The notes beneath the pieces are model-generated. The model was not told the DNA's origin. It did not search any database and worked only from the letters and a program-made list of their open reading frames with translations. Below are positions 41,422 to 50,152 of a DNA stretch of 64,000 nt, piece by piece; the stretch's first letter is position 1, and the number at the start of each line of letters is the position of its first letter. Both the position numbers and the translations under genes were made by a program. Source of the stretch: CAVXNB01 sp963763085 (lineage in GTDB: Bacteria > Actinomycetota > Acidimicrobiia > Acidimicrobiales > Bog-793); assembly GCA_963763085.1 (NCBI GenBank), contig CAVXNB010000008.1, positions 434,001-498,000 on the forward strand, given 5' to 3'.

Positions 41422-42609
41422 ATGAGTGACACGAATCCGGACCCAGAGGCCGTGACTCCGGCCGCTAACGGCCGGCGCCAGCGCGGTCGCCTGGCCACGC
41501 GAGCCGCGGTGGCGACCGTCATCGCCGGCGGTTTGGCCGCCGGAAGCTATGGAATCGCCTCGGCCGCCTCAGGCAGGGTCGCCGCGGGAACCTCCGCGAG
41601 CCAGGCACTAGCTGCTCCGTCGAGTCCCTCGAGGCCGTCGAAGCCGTCCGTTCCGTGGTTCGGCCGCTCGCGATTTGGTGGCGCGAATGGCTTCGGTCGC
41701 TTCGGAGTCCGTGGTGGAGCCTTCGGCGCCGGACCGGCCGGTTCGGTCACGGCGGTGACCCCGACGACCATCACGGTCAAGTCCCTGTTCGGCCAGACCG
41801 TGATGGTCACCACGAATTCCAAGACGGTCTACCGCCTAGGTGGAAGCAAGGTCGGCCGCTCCACGCTCGTCGTAGGCGAGCAGGTCCTGCTCCTCCCAGC
41901 TGGCGGCGGGGGAGGCTCGACAGCCAAGAGCTCGTCTCTCGTCGCGGCCGTCGAGATCATCCAACCTCATGCGTTCGGCAAGGTGGCGAAGATCAGCGGG
42001 TCGCAGCTCACGGTCTCCGGTCCGGGTGGCCTGGACGTCACCGTGAACACCTCGCCTTCGACCAAGTACAAGGAGGTCGGGCATTCGGCTTCCGCGTCGG
42101 ACGTTCGGGTCGGCACCGTCGTGCTCGCGACCGGAACCTTGTCCACGGGGCACAACGAGATTGACGCGGGGACGATTCAGATCGTTCCGGCGACGGTCGC
42201 CGGTCAGGTGACGGGCGTCTCCGGAACGTCGATCAAGATCCGGAGCTTCGACGGGACGATCGAGACCGTGCGCACCGGCTCGAGCACGATTTTCCGCAAG
42301 CCCGGTGGCAAGGCGACCATTGCGGCTGTCGCGAAGGGCGACTTCGTGGAGGCCTTCGGAACGCCAGGCGCCGGGAAGACGTTTGCGGCAATGACCGTGT
42401 TGGTCGGCCCCGCCTCCCCAGGCCAGATCGGCGGCCCACTGGGCTTCGGCGGCCCACCGGGCTTCGGTCGTCACGGCGGCTTCGGCGGTGCTGGGCGCTT
42501 CCGGGGCGCCGGCGGTCTCAGTCGTCACGGCGGCCCCGGATGGCCGGGCGGCCCGAACGGGCCGACGCCGCCGGCCGGCGGATCGTTCGGCGGATCAACG
42601 ACGGCTTGA
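41422..42609 (+). CDS. Secreted or anchored protein with DUF5666-type repeats
   Basis: The 395-residue protein has an N-terminal export segment (ATRAAVATVIAGGLAAGSYGIASAASG). A Ser/Pro/Gly linker follows. Three DUF5666-like beta-barrel units come next, with phrases such as GSVTAVTPTTITVKSLFGQTVMV, GKVAKISGSQLTVSGPGG and GQVTGVSGTSIKIRSFDGTIETV. The last 70 residues are a Gly-rich FGG/GFGR low-complexity tail. DUF5666 domains are small OB-like barrels of unknown extracellular function. ATG 41422 is preceded by AGGAAAAGG. Confidence 0.83.
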   Translation: MSDTNPDPEAVTPAANGRRQRGRLATRAAVATVIAGGLAAGSYGIASAASGRVAAGTSASQALAAPSSPSRPSKPSVPWFGRSRFGGANGFGRFGVRGGAFGAGPAGSVTAVTPTTITVKSLFGQTVMVTTNSKTVYRLGGSKVGRSTLVVGEQVLLLPAGGGGGSTAKSSSLVAAVEIIQPHAFGKVAKISGSQLTVSGPGGLDVTVNTSPSTKYKEVGHSASASDVRVGTVVLATGTLSTGHNEIDAGTIQIVPATVAGQVTGVSGTSIKIRSFDGTIETVRTGSSTIFRKPGGKATIAAVAKGDFVEAFGTPGAGKTFAAMTVLVGPASPGQIGGPLGFGGPPGFGRHGGFGGAGRFRGAGGLSRHGGPGWPGGPNGPTPPAGGSFGGSTTA

Positions 42610-42627
42610 GGTCCCGCCCGCCCGCCG

Positions 42628-43347
42628 CTAGAAGCTCACCATCTCGAACGGGACGGCAAGAGGCACTCCTGCCTCGGCGCCGGCATTCTCGGCGTTCGAG
42701 CGCAGGAACTGCGCCAGATCGAAGTCCCCGGCCAGGTTCTCGAGGTAGGTACGGTGTTCGGCCAACGAGGCGATCCCCTTGTCGAGGTAGTCCGTCACGT
42801 TGACGAAGTGATTCGCGACCGGCGAGCCGTTGAAGGCGGCAAAGCGGACACCGTGCCATGGCTCGAGTCCCTCGGTGGTGAGCAGTTCGGGGAAGAGCCA
42901 CCGGTTGGCGGCGTCGCGCACCGCGTCGAGCAGGGCCTCGCCGATCGCACGGTGGTCGGCGTGGTTGAGCGCCTCGGGACTGAACGTCGGGTGATGATTG
43001 ATGCCTACGAGGATCTCCGGCTGGTGGCGTCGAATCGCCCGGGCGAGGTCGCGGCGCAGATCCAGTGAATAGGTCAGCATCCCGTCGGGGTAATCGAGAA
43101 ACGACACCCCCTCGACCCCGACAACCCGCGCACTCGCCAGCTGCTCAGCCGAACGGATGATCCGGCACCGGTCGGGTTCGATGGCGTCGATGCCGGCCTC
43201 GCCGCGGGTGGCGAGCAGATACTCGACAACCTTGCCTTGCGCCGTCCAGCGAGCGATCGCCGACGAGGCACCGAATTCGAGATCGTCGGGATGCGCCACC
43301 ACGGCGAGCGCGCGGTCCCAGTCCTCGGGCAGGATGCTTGGCGGCAC
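42628..43347 (-). CDS. PIG-L/LmbE-family deacetylase
   Basis: The 239-residue protein has the zinc-site signature AVVAHPDDLEFG near the N-terminus (H-P-D-D), ATRGEAGID, and NHADHRAIGEALLDAV with the third ligand His. Family members remove acetyl groups from N-acetylglucosamine-type sugars, including mycothiol biosynthesis (MshB) and conjugate hydrolysis (Mca). Which of these applies is not decided by the sequence here. The start codon is GTG. It is followed 11 bp away (upstream in its own direction) by the OsmC gene on the same strand. Confidence 0.9.
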   Translation of the reverse strand: MPPSILPEDWDRALAVVAHPDDLEFGASSAIARWTAQGKVVEYLLATRGEAGIDAIEPDRCRIIRSAEQLASARVVGVEGVSFLDYPDGMLTYSLDLRRDLARAIRRHQPEILVGINHHPTFSPEALNHADHRAIGEALLDAVRDAANRWLFPELLTTEGLEPWHGVRFAAFNGSPVANHFVNVTDYLDKGIASLAEHRTYLENLAGDFDLAQFLRSNAENAGAEAGVPLAVPFEMVSF

Positions 43348-43357
43348 GACGCCGAAT

Positions 43358-43834
43358 TTATCCGCCGCCGATCTCGAACGTCGGCTCTACGACGACCTCG
43401 GTGCGGAGCGAATTCGCGATGTAGCACTCATGGTGCGCCACCTGCACGAGGTGGCGCAGCCGTGCTTCGCTCACACCCGAAGCCACGACGATGTGCGGTC
43501 TCAACACGATGCGCTCGATCGACATCGGCCCTTTGTGGTCGCGCATCTCAGCTTCCGCCTGGTCGAGGTAGCTGAGCACATCGAGCCTCGCCCGCGCCGC
43601 CACCGCCAGAAACGACAACAGCTGACACGAGCTCGCCGCCCCCACCAGCAGCTGCTCCGGGTTGAGCATCGACGGGTCGCCACCGAAGGTCTGATCGGAG
43701 CTGAGGCGGAGGACGTCATCGGCGGGAGGACAGGAGAGGTCGTGGGCGCGCACATAGGCGTGATAGCCGCCGGCCGTCGTGCCTTCCCATCTGCACGTCG
43801 CCCGATAGCGGTGGACGACCTCGTCGGCGCTCAT
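43358..43834 (-). CDS. OsmC-family peroxiredoxin-like protein
   Basis: The 158-residue protein shows the OsmC/Ohr fold. An N-terminal strand (YRATCRWEGTT) is followed by NPEQLLVGAASSCQLLSFLAVAARARL, with the first reactive Cys in SSCQ. VAHHECYIANSLRTEVVVEP has the second Cys. OsmC/Ohr enzymes reduce organic hydroperoxides through this Cys pair. The PIG-L gene starts 11 bp after its stop, so the two are probably one transcript. If the PIG-L protein is a mycothiol enzyme, both would serve thiol/redox balance, which is inference. Confidence 0.9.
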   Translation of the reverse strand: MSADEVVHRYRATCRWEGTTAGGYHAYVRAHDLSCPPADDVLRLSSDQTFGGDPSMLNPEQLLVGAASSCQLLSFLAVAARARLDVLSYLDQAEAEMRDHKGPMSIERIVLRPHIVVASGVSEARLRHLVQVAHHECYIANSLRTEVVVEPTFEIGGG

Positions 43835-44137
43835 CTGGAGACCCCCTTCGGTGAGCGATCAGGTGCAGTTTGGTTGCAGGCTGCACCGCGCTCTCAGCTT
43901 TGGCAAACGAATGTCGATACTTGTACATGACCTGCGAGGGACGCCGGGAGACAGCGGTTTTTCAAGTGATTTGCTTGTCGCTGTCGCCCAGCTTCAAGGA
44001 CGCGGCAGACTGCGCATACCCGCTGCCAGAGGCAGCGGTGGCTGCCTGCGTCTGAGAGCCTCGGGCGCTCGGCGACGGACCCACCACCGTCGCCGGGCCC
44101 CGAGCAGTCATTCTGGGCGGCCCGTGCGTTGGCGTGA
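43835..44137. other. Intergenic stretch with one small hairpin
   Basis: No gene is supported in these 303 bases. The OsmC promoter should lie near 43850-43950 on the minus strand. A perfect hairpin, CCGCTGCC-AGA-GGCAGCGG (44020-44038), lies about 100 bp past the stop of the DUF2127 gene (minus strand) and may terminate it. Confidence 0.5.
44020..44038 (-). terminator. Short perfect hairpin downstream of the DUF2127 gene
   Basis: An 8-bp stem CCGCTGCC/GGCAGCGG closes a 3-base AGA loop. It lies 100 bp beyond the stop at 44138 on the minus strand. No U-tract follows. Confidence 0.35.
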
Positions 44138-45043
44138 CTAGCAAGCGCCGCCCCCAGCCATGGCCGGACTCTGACTCGGTCGCGGGGTCGCCCGCTCCAG
44201 GGCTCCCCAGCCGGTGTCACGATCGTGCTCGGCCCGAGCAGCCCTCCCGCCGCCCCGGATGCCCAGCAGTCGGTGCGCCCAGAGGAGGTAGGCAACGACC
44301 GCGAGGTTGAGGATGAGCGTCACGATCTTCAGCCAGCTGATCCTGAGGGTGAGCTCGTAGATCTCGAACGGCAGCAGGATCGCCACTTCGAAGAGCGTCA
44401 GGTACTCCGCCCATCGCTTCGCCCTCCAGAGGCCGACGGCCTCGAGACCGTTGACCGCCGCGTACGCGATGATGCCGAAACCGTAGAGGTACAGCTTGTG
44501 GGTCGGCAGGTCGACGAGGTGGTTGATGTCGCGGAGGAAGCCGTTGCGGGTCGCATCGAAGAACGGGCCCCCGACGCCTGCTTGCAGCGAGTTCAAGATC
44601 CGGGTGTAGTCGCCACGGAGGTCCTTCTGGTGAGCGGCGAACAGGACGATGGCGACACCGAGCACCGACAGGACGAGGAAGTGGATGACGCGGTCCACGG
44701 CGATGAGTCGCAGCACGTAGCGGTCCCGTAGGGGCTTGCCCCGAAGGGGCAAGGTGATGTCGTCGCGAGCCGGCAGATGGCGGTGCTGAGCGGAGGCGGG
44801 TGGGGCGAGGGGCAGCCAGGAGTCGCACCGGAGGCACCGGTACCACCGCAGCCCGTCCGCCTCGCGCACGAGCAGGTGGTCCTCGGGCCGGACGATGGCG
44901 GCGTCGGTGCCGACGAGCTCGTGGCCGTGAAGACCGCAGCCGAGCAGCTCCCAACGCAGCTTCGGGCGAAAGCGTCTCGTACGCTCGGTTCCCGGCAATT
45001 GCGCCAGCGGAGGCGCCGTCTCCGGGGTGTCGTCAGGTGCCAC
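44138..45043 (-). CDS. DUF2127 membrane protein
   Basis: The protein (301 residues from GTG 45043) begins with a soluble part that includes RWYRCLRCDSWLP, a CxxC pair. Four hydrophobic helices follow: VIHFLVLSVLGVAIVLFAAH, KLYLYGFGIIAYAAVNGLEAVGLW, YLTLFEVAILLPFEIYEL and WLKIVTLILNLAVVAYLLWAH. This matches the DUF2127 membrane family of unknown function. The start is limited by the divergent acyl-CoA dehydrogenase gene at 45097; no strong ribosome site is visible. The last 45 residues are polar and unconserved. Confidence 0.82.
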   Translation of the reverse strand: MAPDDTPETAPPLAQLPGTERTRRFRPKLRWELLGCGLHGHELVGTDAAIVRPEDHLLVREADGLRWYRCLRCDSWLPLAPPASAQHRHLPARDDITLPLRGKPLRDRYVLRLIAVDRVIHFLVLSVLGVAIVLFAAHQKDLRGDYTRILNSLQAGVGGPFFDATRNGFLRDINHLVDLPTHKLYLYGFGIIAYAAVNGLEAVGLWRAKRWAEYLTLFEVAILLPFEIYELTLRISWLKIVTLILNLAVVAYLLWAHRLLGIRGGGRAARAEHDRDTGWGALERATPRPSQSPAMAGGGAC

Positions 45044-45096
45044 GTCGAACAGTTTCGCAGCTGAGAGGGCGAGCAGCGCCACGTAAGCTCGCCGGC

Positions 45097-46293
45097 GTGG
45101 TCGATCCCGTGGCGGTCGTGGACGAGCGAGTAGAAGAACTGCTCTCGGACATGGACCCGCGCACGAGCGATCCGGTCGCGTTCCGCGGCCGCCAGTACGA
45201 CCTCGGGCTGGCGTGGGTGCAGTTCCCCGTCGGCTGGGGCGGCCTCGGCGTCCCACCTCATCTGCAGCGTGCGGTCGACCGCCGGCTCGCCCGGGCGGGG
45301 ACGCCGGCGATCGGGCCGAAGCTCTTCTTCGGCCTTGCGATCGCAGGCCCGACGCTCGTGACCCACGGCTCCGACGAGCTGCGCCGGCGTCTGCTCCGGC
45401 CGATGTTCACCGGGGAGCAACCCTGGTGTCAGCTCTTCTCCGAGCCTGGCGCCGGCTCCGACCTTGCCGGCCTCGCCACCCGGGCGATACGTGACGGCGA
45501 CGAATGGGTCGTGACCGGTCAGAAGGTCTGGAACACGCTCGCCCACGTGGCCGACCGGGGGATGCTGGTGGCGCGCACCGATCCCTCGGCGCCCAAGCAC
45601 AGGGGCCTCACCTACTTCGCCCTCGACATGCATGCGCCGGGGGTGGAGGTGCGCCCGCTGCGTCAGATGACCGGCGAGGCGGAGTTCAACGAGGTCTACC
45701 TGACCGAGGTGCGCGTGCCCGACGCGGACCGGATCGGGGGCGTGGGCGACGGGTGGGGCGTGGCCGTGACGACCCTCATGAACGAGCGCACAAGCATCGG
45801 GGGAGGCTCCGGTTCCGCGACCCGGGGCTCGGGCGCCATTGCCGAGGCGGTGCGGATCTGGCATGACGAGACGTGCTGGCGCTCGCCAGTCGCCCGCGAC
45901 CGCCTCGCCCGGGCTTGGATCGAGGCCGAGGTGCTCCGGCTCACCAACGCCCGAGCGGTGGAGTCGGCCCGCACGGGCAACCCCGGCCCGGAGGGCTCGA
46001 TCGCCAAGCTCATGTTCGCGGAGGTGAACCAGCGCATCTACGAGCTCTGCGTCGATCTGCTCGGCGCCCGGGCCCTCGTCGGCTACGACTACCCGGTCCG
46101 CCGCAGCGAGCACCTCGGGCTGGTGGGACCGCCCGGGTCTTCCCGGAAGATGTTTCTCAGGTCGCGGGCGAACTCGATCGAGGGCGGCACGTCCGAGATC
46201 CAGCGCAACATCCTCGGTGAGCGCGTACTCGGCCTCCCCGGCGAGCCGCGCGTGGACAAGGATCTGCCGTGGTCCGAGGTGCCGAGGAGCTGA
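45097..46293 (+). CDS. Acyl-CoA dehydrogenase
   Basis: The 398-residue protein has the flavin-dependent acyl-CoA dehydrogenase fold. The FAD-binding LFSEPGAGSDLAGLATRA is followed by DGDEWVVTGQKVWNT, GLTYFALDMHAPGVEVRPLRQMTG and FNEVYLTEVRVPD. The C-terminal signature is RANSIEGGTSEIQRNILGERVLGLP. It would oxidise an acyl-CoA at the alpha-beta carbons, passing electrons to ETF. The chain length or ring substrate is unknown. The GTG at 45097 fits the start of the first helix; longer in-frame extensions are Arg-rich and overlap the divergent gene. Confidence 0.92.
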   Translation: MVDPVAVVDERVEELLSDMDPRTSDPVAFRGRQYDLGLAWVQFPVGWGGLGVPPHLQRAVDRRLARAGTPAIGPKLFFGLAIAGPTLVTHGSDELRRRLLRPMFTGEQPWCQLFSEPGAGSDLAGLATRAIRDGDEWVVTGQKVWNTLAHVADRGMLVARTDPSAPKHRGLTYFALDMHAPGVEVRPLRQMTGEAEFNEVYLTEVRVPDADRIGGVGDGWGVAVTTLMNERTSIGGGSGSATRGSGAIAEAVRIWHDETCWRSPVARDRLARAWIEAEVLRLTNARAVESARTGNPGPEGSIAKLMFAEVNQRIYELCVDLLGARALVGYDYPVRRSEHLGLVGPPGSSRKMFLRSRANSIEGGTSEIQRNILGERVLGLPGEPRVDKDLPWSEVPRS

Positions 46294-46374
46294 GCGGCAC
46301 ATGTCGCCGGTCGGGACGCCGCCGGGGCGCAGCCCGGCTGGAGATGAGGGGCTCGAGGTCGTAGCCTGGCGGCG

Positions 46375-46782
46375 GTGAGCCAATCCGTCTTCGCGCCGGG
46401 CGCAGGATCCGCCGGGTTCCCGCGATCGCCGGGCGACGTCGCGATGCGTCGCCTGCTCCGCATCCCGGACGGCCCGGCTTCGGTCGACGACGCGGCCGCA
46501 CACAGGATCTTCAGCGCCTCGATCCTGCTGTCGGCGCTGCGGTGCCTGTTGAGTTACATCGTCTTCCCGATCGTGACGCCGCTACTGGGCGCGGCGGCCG
46601 GCGTCGGCCCCGCCATCGGGCTGCCGATCGGCATCGCCGCCCTCGTCTTCGACGTGCGGGGGATCCGCCGCTTCTGGCTGGCGAACCATCGCTGGCGCTG
46701 GCCGATCACCGCGCTCTACGGCGTGGTGATGGTGCTCGTCACGGTGCTCGTGATCGGCGACATCGTCGACCTCCTGCGTTAG
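46375..46782 (+). CDS. Small membrane protein, unknown function
   Basis: The 135-residue protein has three hydrophobic segments: ILLSALRCLLSYIVFPIVTPLLG, GPAIGLPIGIAALVFDVRG and ITALYGVVMVLVTVLVIGDIVD. No characterised motif is present. It starts at GTG 46375, 81 bp after the acyl-CoA dehydrogenase stop. Confidence 0.7.
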   Translation: MSQSVFAPGAGSAGFPRSPGDVAMRRLLRIPDGPASVDDAAAHRIFSASILLSALRCLLSYIVFPIVTPLLGAAAGVGPAIGLPIGIAALVFDVRGIRRFWLANHRWRWPITALYGVVMVLVTVLVIGDIVDLLR

Positions 46783-46835
46783 CGAGCGAGTTGGATCTCG
46801 ACGGTCGGTCGGGATCGGGCCGCGGCGTGCGGCCC

Positions 46836-48047
46836 GTGAGCGGCCGGAAGCAACGGAGCATCGCCGTCGTCTCGGCGGTCCTGTTCGCGCTGCTCGCCGC
46901 CGCCTGCAGCAGCGGGGCCGGCGTGCCGTCTACGACGAGCCCGACGACGAGCACAATTTCGACCGGCACGACCGGCACGACCGGCGCGACCGGAACGAAC
47001 GGCACGACCACGACCACTGTCGCCGGGGCGAACGTGTCCTCCGACACGACCTGGCTCTGCCGGCCTGGCCTCACAGATGACCCGTGCACGTCGGACCTCG
47101 ATTCCACGAGCGTGTCCGCCGACGGGACAAAGCTGGTGCGCGACGCCGCCCCGGCGAGCGATCCCAAGTTCGACTGCTTCTACGTGTACCCGACGGTGAG
47201 CAAGCAGCCGACGGTGAACGCCAATCTCACGGTCGATCCGGCCGAGATCGAGGTGGCCATTCAGCAGGCCTCGCGCTTCTCCCAGCTCTGCCGGGTGTGG
47301 GCGCCGATGTACCGCCAGGTCACCGACGCCGGCCTGTCACAGATCACGCCGGCGGCAATCCGGATCGCCTATTCCAGCCTGCTCTCCGGTTGGCGGGACT
47401 ACCTCGCTCACGACAACCACGGCCGCCCGATCATCTTCATCGGCCACTCGCAGGGTGCGGCGATGCTCATCCAGCTTCTGAAGACACAAGTCGACGCCGA
47501 CCCGTCGGTTCGCAAACTGCTCGTGTCGGCGATCCTTCTCGGCGGCAACGTCCAAGTGCCTGTCGGCAAGACCGTGGGCGGCACCTTCCGGAACATCCCC
47601 GCCTGTGTGTCCGACCAGGAGACGGGCTGTGTGATCGCGTACTCGTCGTTTCTCGGCCAACCTCCGATCGGCAGCCTGTTCGGGCGGCCGGGAACCGGCG
47701 TGAGCCTGCTCTCGGGCCAGACCGACTCGGCCGGGATGATGGTGATGTGCGTGAACCCCGCCGACATCTCGGGCGCATCGGCGTTGCTGGAGCCGTATTA
47801 CGAGGTGGGGACGTCCGCCTCGATCACGACGCCATGGGTCGAGTACCCGCATCAGTACTCGGCGGTCTGCCGGACCGCTGGAGGCGCCACCTGGCTGCAG
47901 GTGACGTACGTCAGCTCTGCGAGCGATCCCCGGCAGCGGCTCTCGGACAACCTCGGCCCGCTGTGGGGGCTGCACGACTTCGACGTCAACCTCGCCCTCG
48001 GCAACCTGTTGAAGGACGTCGCGGACGAAGAGGCGGCGTATCGGTAG
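46836..48047 (+). CDS. DUF3089 lipoprotein, alpha/beta-hydrolase fold
   Basis: The protein starts with a lipoprotein signal (IAVVSAVLFALLAAACSSG, lipobox AAAC). A Thr/Ser/Gly-rich linker of about 50 residues follows. The DUF3089 domain has DPKFDCFYVYPTVSKQPTVNANL, then the nucleophile elbow IIFIGHSQGAAMLIQLL (GHSQG). HDFDVNLALGNLLKDV supplies a possible catalytic Asp/His pair near the C-terminus. It is probably a membrane-anchored, extracytoplasmic esterase or lipase of unknown substrate. GTG 46836 is chosen; a GTG at 46827 is also in frame. Confidence 0.85.
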   Translation: MSGRKQRSIAVVSAVLFALLAAACSSGAGVPSTTSPTTSTISTGTTGTTGATGTNGTTTTTVAGANVSSDTTWLCRPGLTDDPCTSDLDSTSVSADGTKLVRDAAPASDPKFDCFYVYPTVSKQPTVNANLTVDPAEIEVAIQQASRFSQLCRVWAPMYRQVTDAGLSQITPAAIRIAYSSLLSGWRDYLAHDNHGRPIIFIGHSQGAAMLIQLLKTQVDADPSVRKLLVSAILLGGNVQVPVGKTVGGTFRNIPACVSDQETGCVIAYSSFLGQPPIGSLFGRPGTGVSLLSGQTDSAGMMVMCVNPADISGASALLEPYYEVGTSASITTPWVEYPHQYSAVCRTAGGATWLQVTYVSSASDPRQRLSDNLGPLWGLHDFDVNLALGNLLKDVADEEAAYR

Positions 48048-48056
48048 CCTGTCGTC

Positions 48057-49079
48057 GTGGCGAGCCCAGGCAGCCGGACGGCAAGCCAGAGCGTCGATGT
48101 GTCCGGGCGCCGTGTCGAGATCTCGAACCCCGACAAGATCTTCTTCCCCGGCCTCGGGGCCACCAAGCGCGACCTCGTCGGCTACTACGTCGCAATCGCC
48201 GAACCCATCCTCCGCGCTACGGGCGGGCGGCCGGCGATGCTGCAGCGCTTCCCCGACGGTGCACTCGGGAAGTCCTTCTACCAGAAGCGGGTACCTGCGG
48301 GAGCCCCTGAATGGCTGCAGACGGTCGAGGTCTCGACGCCGAACGGCACGACGTCGCGGGCGCTCGTCATCGCGGATATGGCGCACATCGTGTGGGCGGT
48401 CAACCTCGGGTGCCTCGGGTTCCACCTGTGGCCGTTCCGTGTCGAGGATGCCGGGCACGCCGACGAGCTGCGCATCGATCTTGATCCTCAGGCCGGTGTC
48501 GTGTTCGATCAGGTTCGAGAGGCCGCCGGCTGCGTGCGGACGCTCCTCGACGAGCTGGGGATCGAGGCTCACCCGAAGACGAGCGGCAATCGCGGACTGC
48601 ACATCTACGCCCGCCTCGAGCCGCGCTGGGACTCGTACGAGGTGCGGGCGGCGGCGGTGGCGCTCGCCCGCGAGATGGAGCGCCGCTGGCCCGATCTCGT
48701 CACCGCCAACTGGTGGAAGGAGGAGCGGGGCCGGCGGGTCTTCGTCGACTTCAACCAGAATGCGCCGCACAAGACGGTGTTCGGTGCGTGGTCGGCACGC
48801 TCGCGCTCCGGTGCTCAGGTCTCGACGCCGCTGGAGTGGGACGAGGTCGCCGGCGTCGACCCCGACGAGCTCACGATCGCGACCGTGCCCGACCGCGTCC
48901 AGCGCCTCGGCGACCCGTGGGCGGCCATGCCGGACCGTTTGCAGTCGATCGAGCCGCTCCTCGAACTGGCGGCGCGCGACCGCGCCGCCGGCCTCCAGGA
49001 CGCACCGTGGCCTCCGCAGTACCCCAAGCAGCCCGACGAGCCCAGCCGCGTCGCGCCGAGCCGGGCCAAGAAGGACTAG
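48057..49079 (+). CDS. LigD-type NHEJ polymerase (archaeo-eukaryotic primase fold)
   Basis: The 340-residue protein is a stand-alone LigD polymerase domain. It has ISNPDKIFFPGLGATKRDLVGYY at the start, then FYQKRVPAGAPEWL and ADMAHIVWAVNLGCLGFHLWPFR. The metal site is RIDLDP (D141, D143), TSGNRGLHIY provides the nucleotide-binding His, and TVFGAWSARSRSGAQVSTPLEWDE is a conserved block. Such enzymes add ribo- or deoxynucleotides at DNA ends during non-homologous end joining. It starts 9 bp after the DUF3089 gene and is followed by PHP and ligase genes, so the usual LigD domains are split. No Ku gene is in the window. Confidence 0.93.
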   Translation: MASPGSRTASQSVDVSGRRVEISNPDKIFFPGLGATKRDLVGYYVAIAEPILRATGGRPAMLQRFPDGALGKSFYQKRVPAGAPEWLQTVEVSTPNGTTSRALVIADMAHIVWAVNLGCLGFHLWPFRVEDAGHADELRIDLDPQAGVVFDQVREAAGCVRTLLDELGIEAHPKTSGNRGLHIYARLEPRWDSYEVRAAAVALAREMERRWPDLVTANWWKEERGRRVFVDFNQNAPHKTVFGAWSARSRSGAQVSTPLEWDEVAGVDPDELTIATVPDRVQRLGDPWAAMPDRLQSIEPLLELAARDRAAGLQDAPWPPQYPKQPDEPSRVAPSRAKKD

Positions 49080-49089
49080 GCCAGAGGCC

Positions 49090-50109
49090 GTGGAACCCGC
49101 CGAGGCGCTCCGTCGCATCGCCTACCGGCTCGAGCGCGACGGAGCCGAGACCCACAAGGTGCGGGCGTTCCGTCGCGCGGCGGTCACTGTCGACGAGACG
49201 GACCCGGAGGTCCTCGAGCGGCTGGCGTCCTCGAAGCGCCTGAAGGACCTTCCGAACGTCGGAGACACGACCGCGGCGGTGATCGCCGAGGCCGTCGCCG
49301 GCGGCGTGCCGAGCTACCTGGCCCAGCTCGAGGCCGTCGAGCCCCGACCGCTCTCGCCGGAGGCCTCGCGGCTCCGGGCGGCGCTCAAGGGCGACTGCCA
49401 CAGCCACTCGGACTGGTCGGACGGCGGCAGCCCCATCCGCGAGATGGCGGAGGCCGCCGCCGCCCTCGGGCACGAGTACATGGTCCTCACCGACCACAGC
49501 CCGCGGCTCACGGTCGCGCACGGGCTCAACGCCGAGCGGCTCGTCAGCCAGCTGGAGGTGGTGGAGGGGCTGAACGAGGAAATGGCGCCGTTTCGCATCC
49601 TGACCGGGATCGAGGTCGACATCCTCGAGGACGGGTCGCTCGACCAGGACGAGGGGTTGCTCGCCCGGCTCGACGTAGTCGTGGCGAGCGTCCACTCGAA
49701 GCTGCGGATGGAGGCGCCTCAGATGACCCGCCGCATGGTGGCGGCCGTCGAGAACCCGCACACCGACATCCTCGGCCATTGCACCGGCCGGCTTCTCGCC
49801 GGGCGCGGCAGGGAGCCGTCGACCTTCGACGCCGGCGCCGTCTTCGGCGCCTGCCTGCGGACCGGGACGGCCGTCGAGATCAATTCCCGCCCGGAGCGGC
49901 GCGACCCGCCCGAGCCGCTGCTGCGACTCGCCGTCGAGCTCGGCTGCTGGGTCAGCATCGACACCGACGCCCATGCGCCCGGCCAGCTCGAGTGGCTCGG
50001 CCTGGGGTGCGAGCAAGCGGTGCAGGCGGATGTCCCGCTCGCCTCGGTCGTCAACGCGTGGCAGGCCGCCCGGCTGCTCGAGTGGACGGCGGCCCACGAG
50101 GCGGCCTGA
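49090..50109 (+). CDS. PolX-like helix-hairpin-helix and PHP phosphoesterase protein
   Basis: The 339-residue protein has a helix-hairpin-helix region at its N-terminus: EALRRIAYRLERDG and KRLKDLPNVGDTTAAVIAEAV, as in DNA polymerase beta/X accessory domains. A PHP domain follows, with metal motifs GDCHSHSDWSDG, LTDHSPRLTV, GIEVDIL, SVHSKL, LGHCTGR and DTDAHAPGQL. There is no polymerase palm between them, so it resembles the C-terminal exonuclease half of bacterial PolX. It may process DNA ends for the neighbouring polymerase and ligase. GTG 49090 lies 10 bp after the polymerase stop. Confidence 0.9.
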   Translation: MEPAEALRRIAYRLERDGAETHKVRAFRRAAVTVDETDPEVLERLASSKRLKDLPNVGDTTAAVIAEAVAGGVPSYLAQLEAVEPRPLSPEASRLRAALKGDCHSHSDWSDGGSPIREMAEAAAALGHEYMVLTDHSPRLTVAHGLNAERLVSQLEVVEGLNEEMAPFRILTGIEVDILEDGSLDQDEGLLARLDVVVASVHSKLRMEAPQMTRRMVAAVENPHTDILGHCTGRLLAGRGREPSTFDAGAVFGACLRTGTAVEINSRPERRDPPEPLLRLAVELGCWVSIDTDAHAPGQLEWLGLGCEQAVQADVPLASVVNAWQAARLLEWTAAHEAA

Positions 50110-50152
50110 GCCGGACCCGGCCCGGCGTTTTCACGATCGGTAGGCTTGCCCG

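Noticed and set aside
46089..46503. Minus-strand frames over the acyl-CoA dehydrogenase end and membrane-protein start
   Set aside because: Arg/Pro-rich shadows; the plus-strand genes have family motifs or clear helices.
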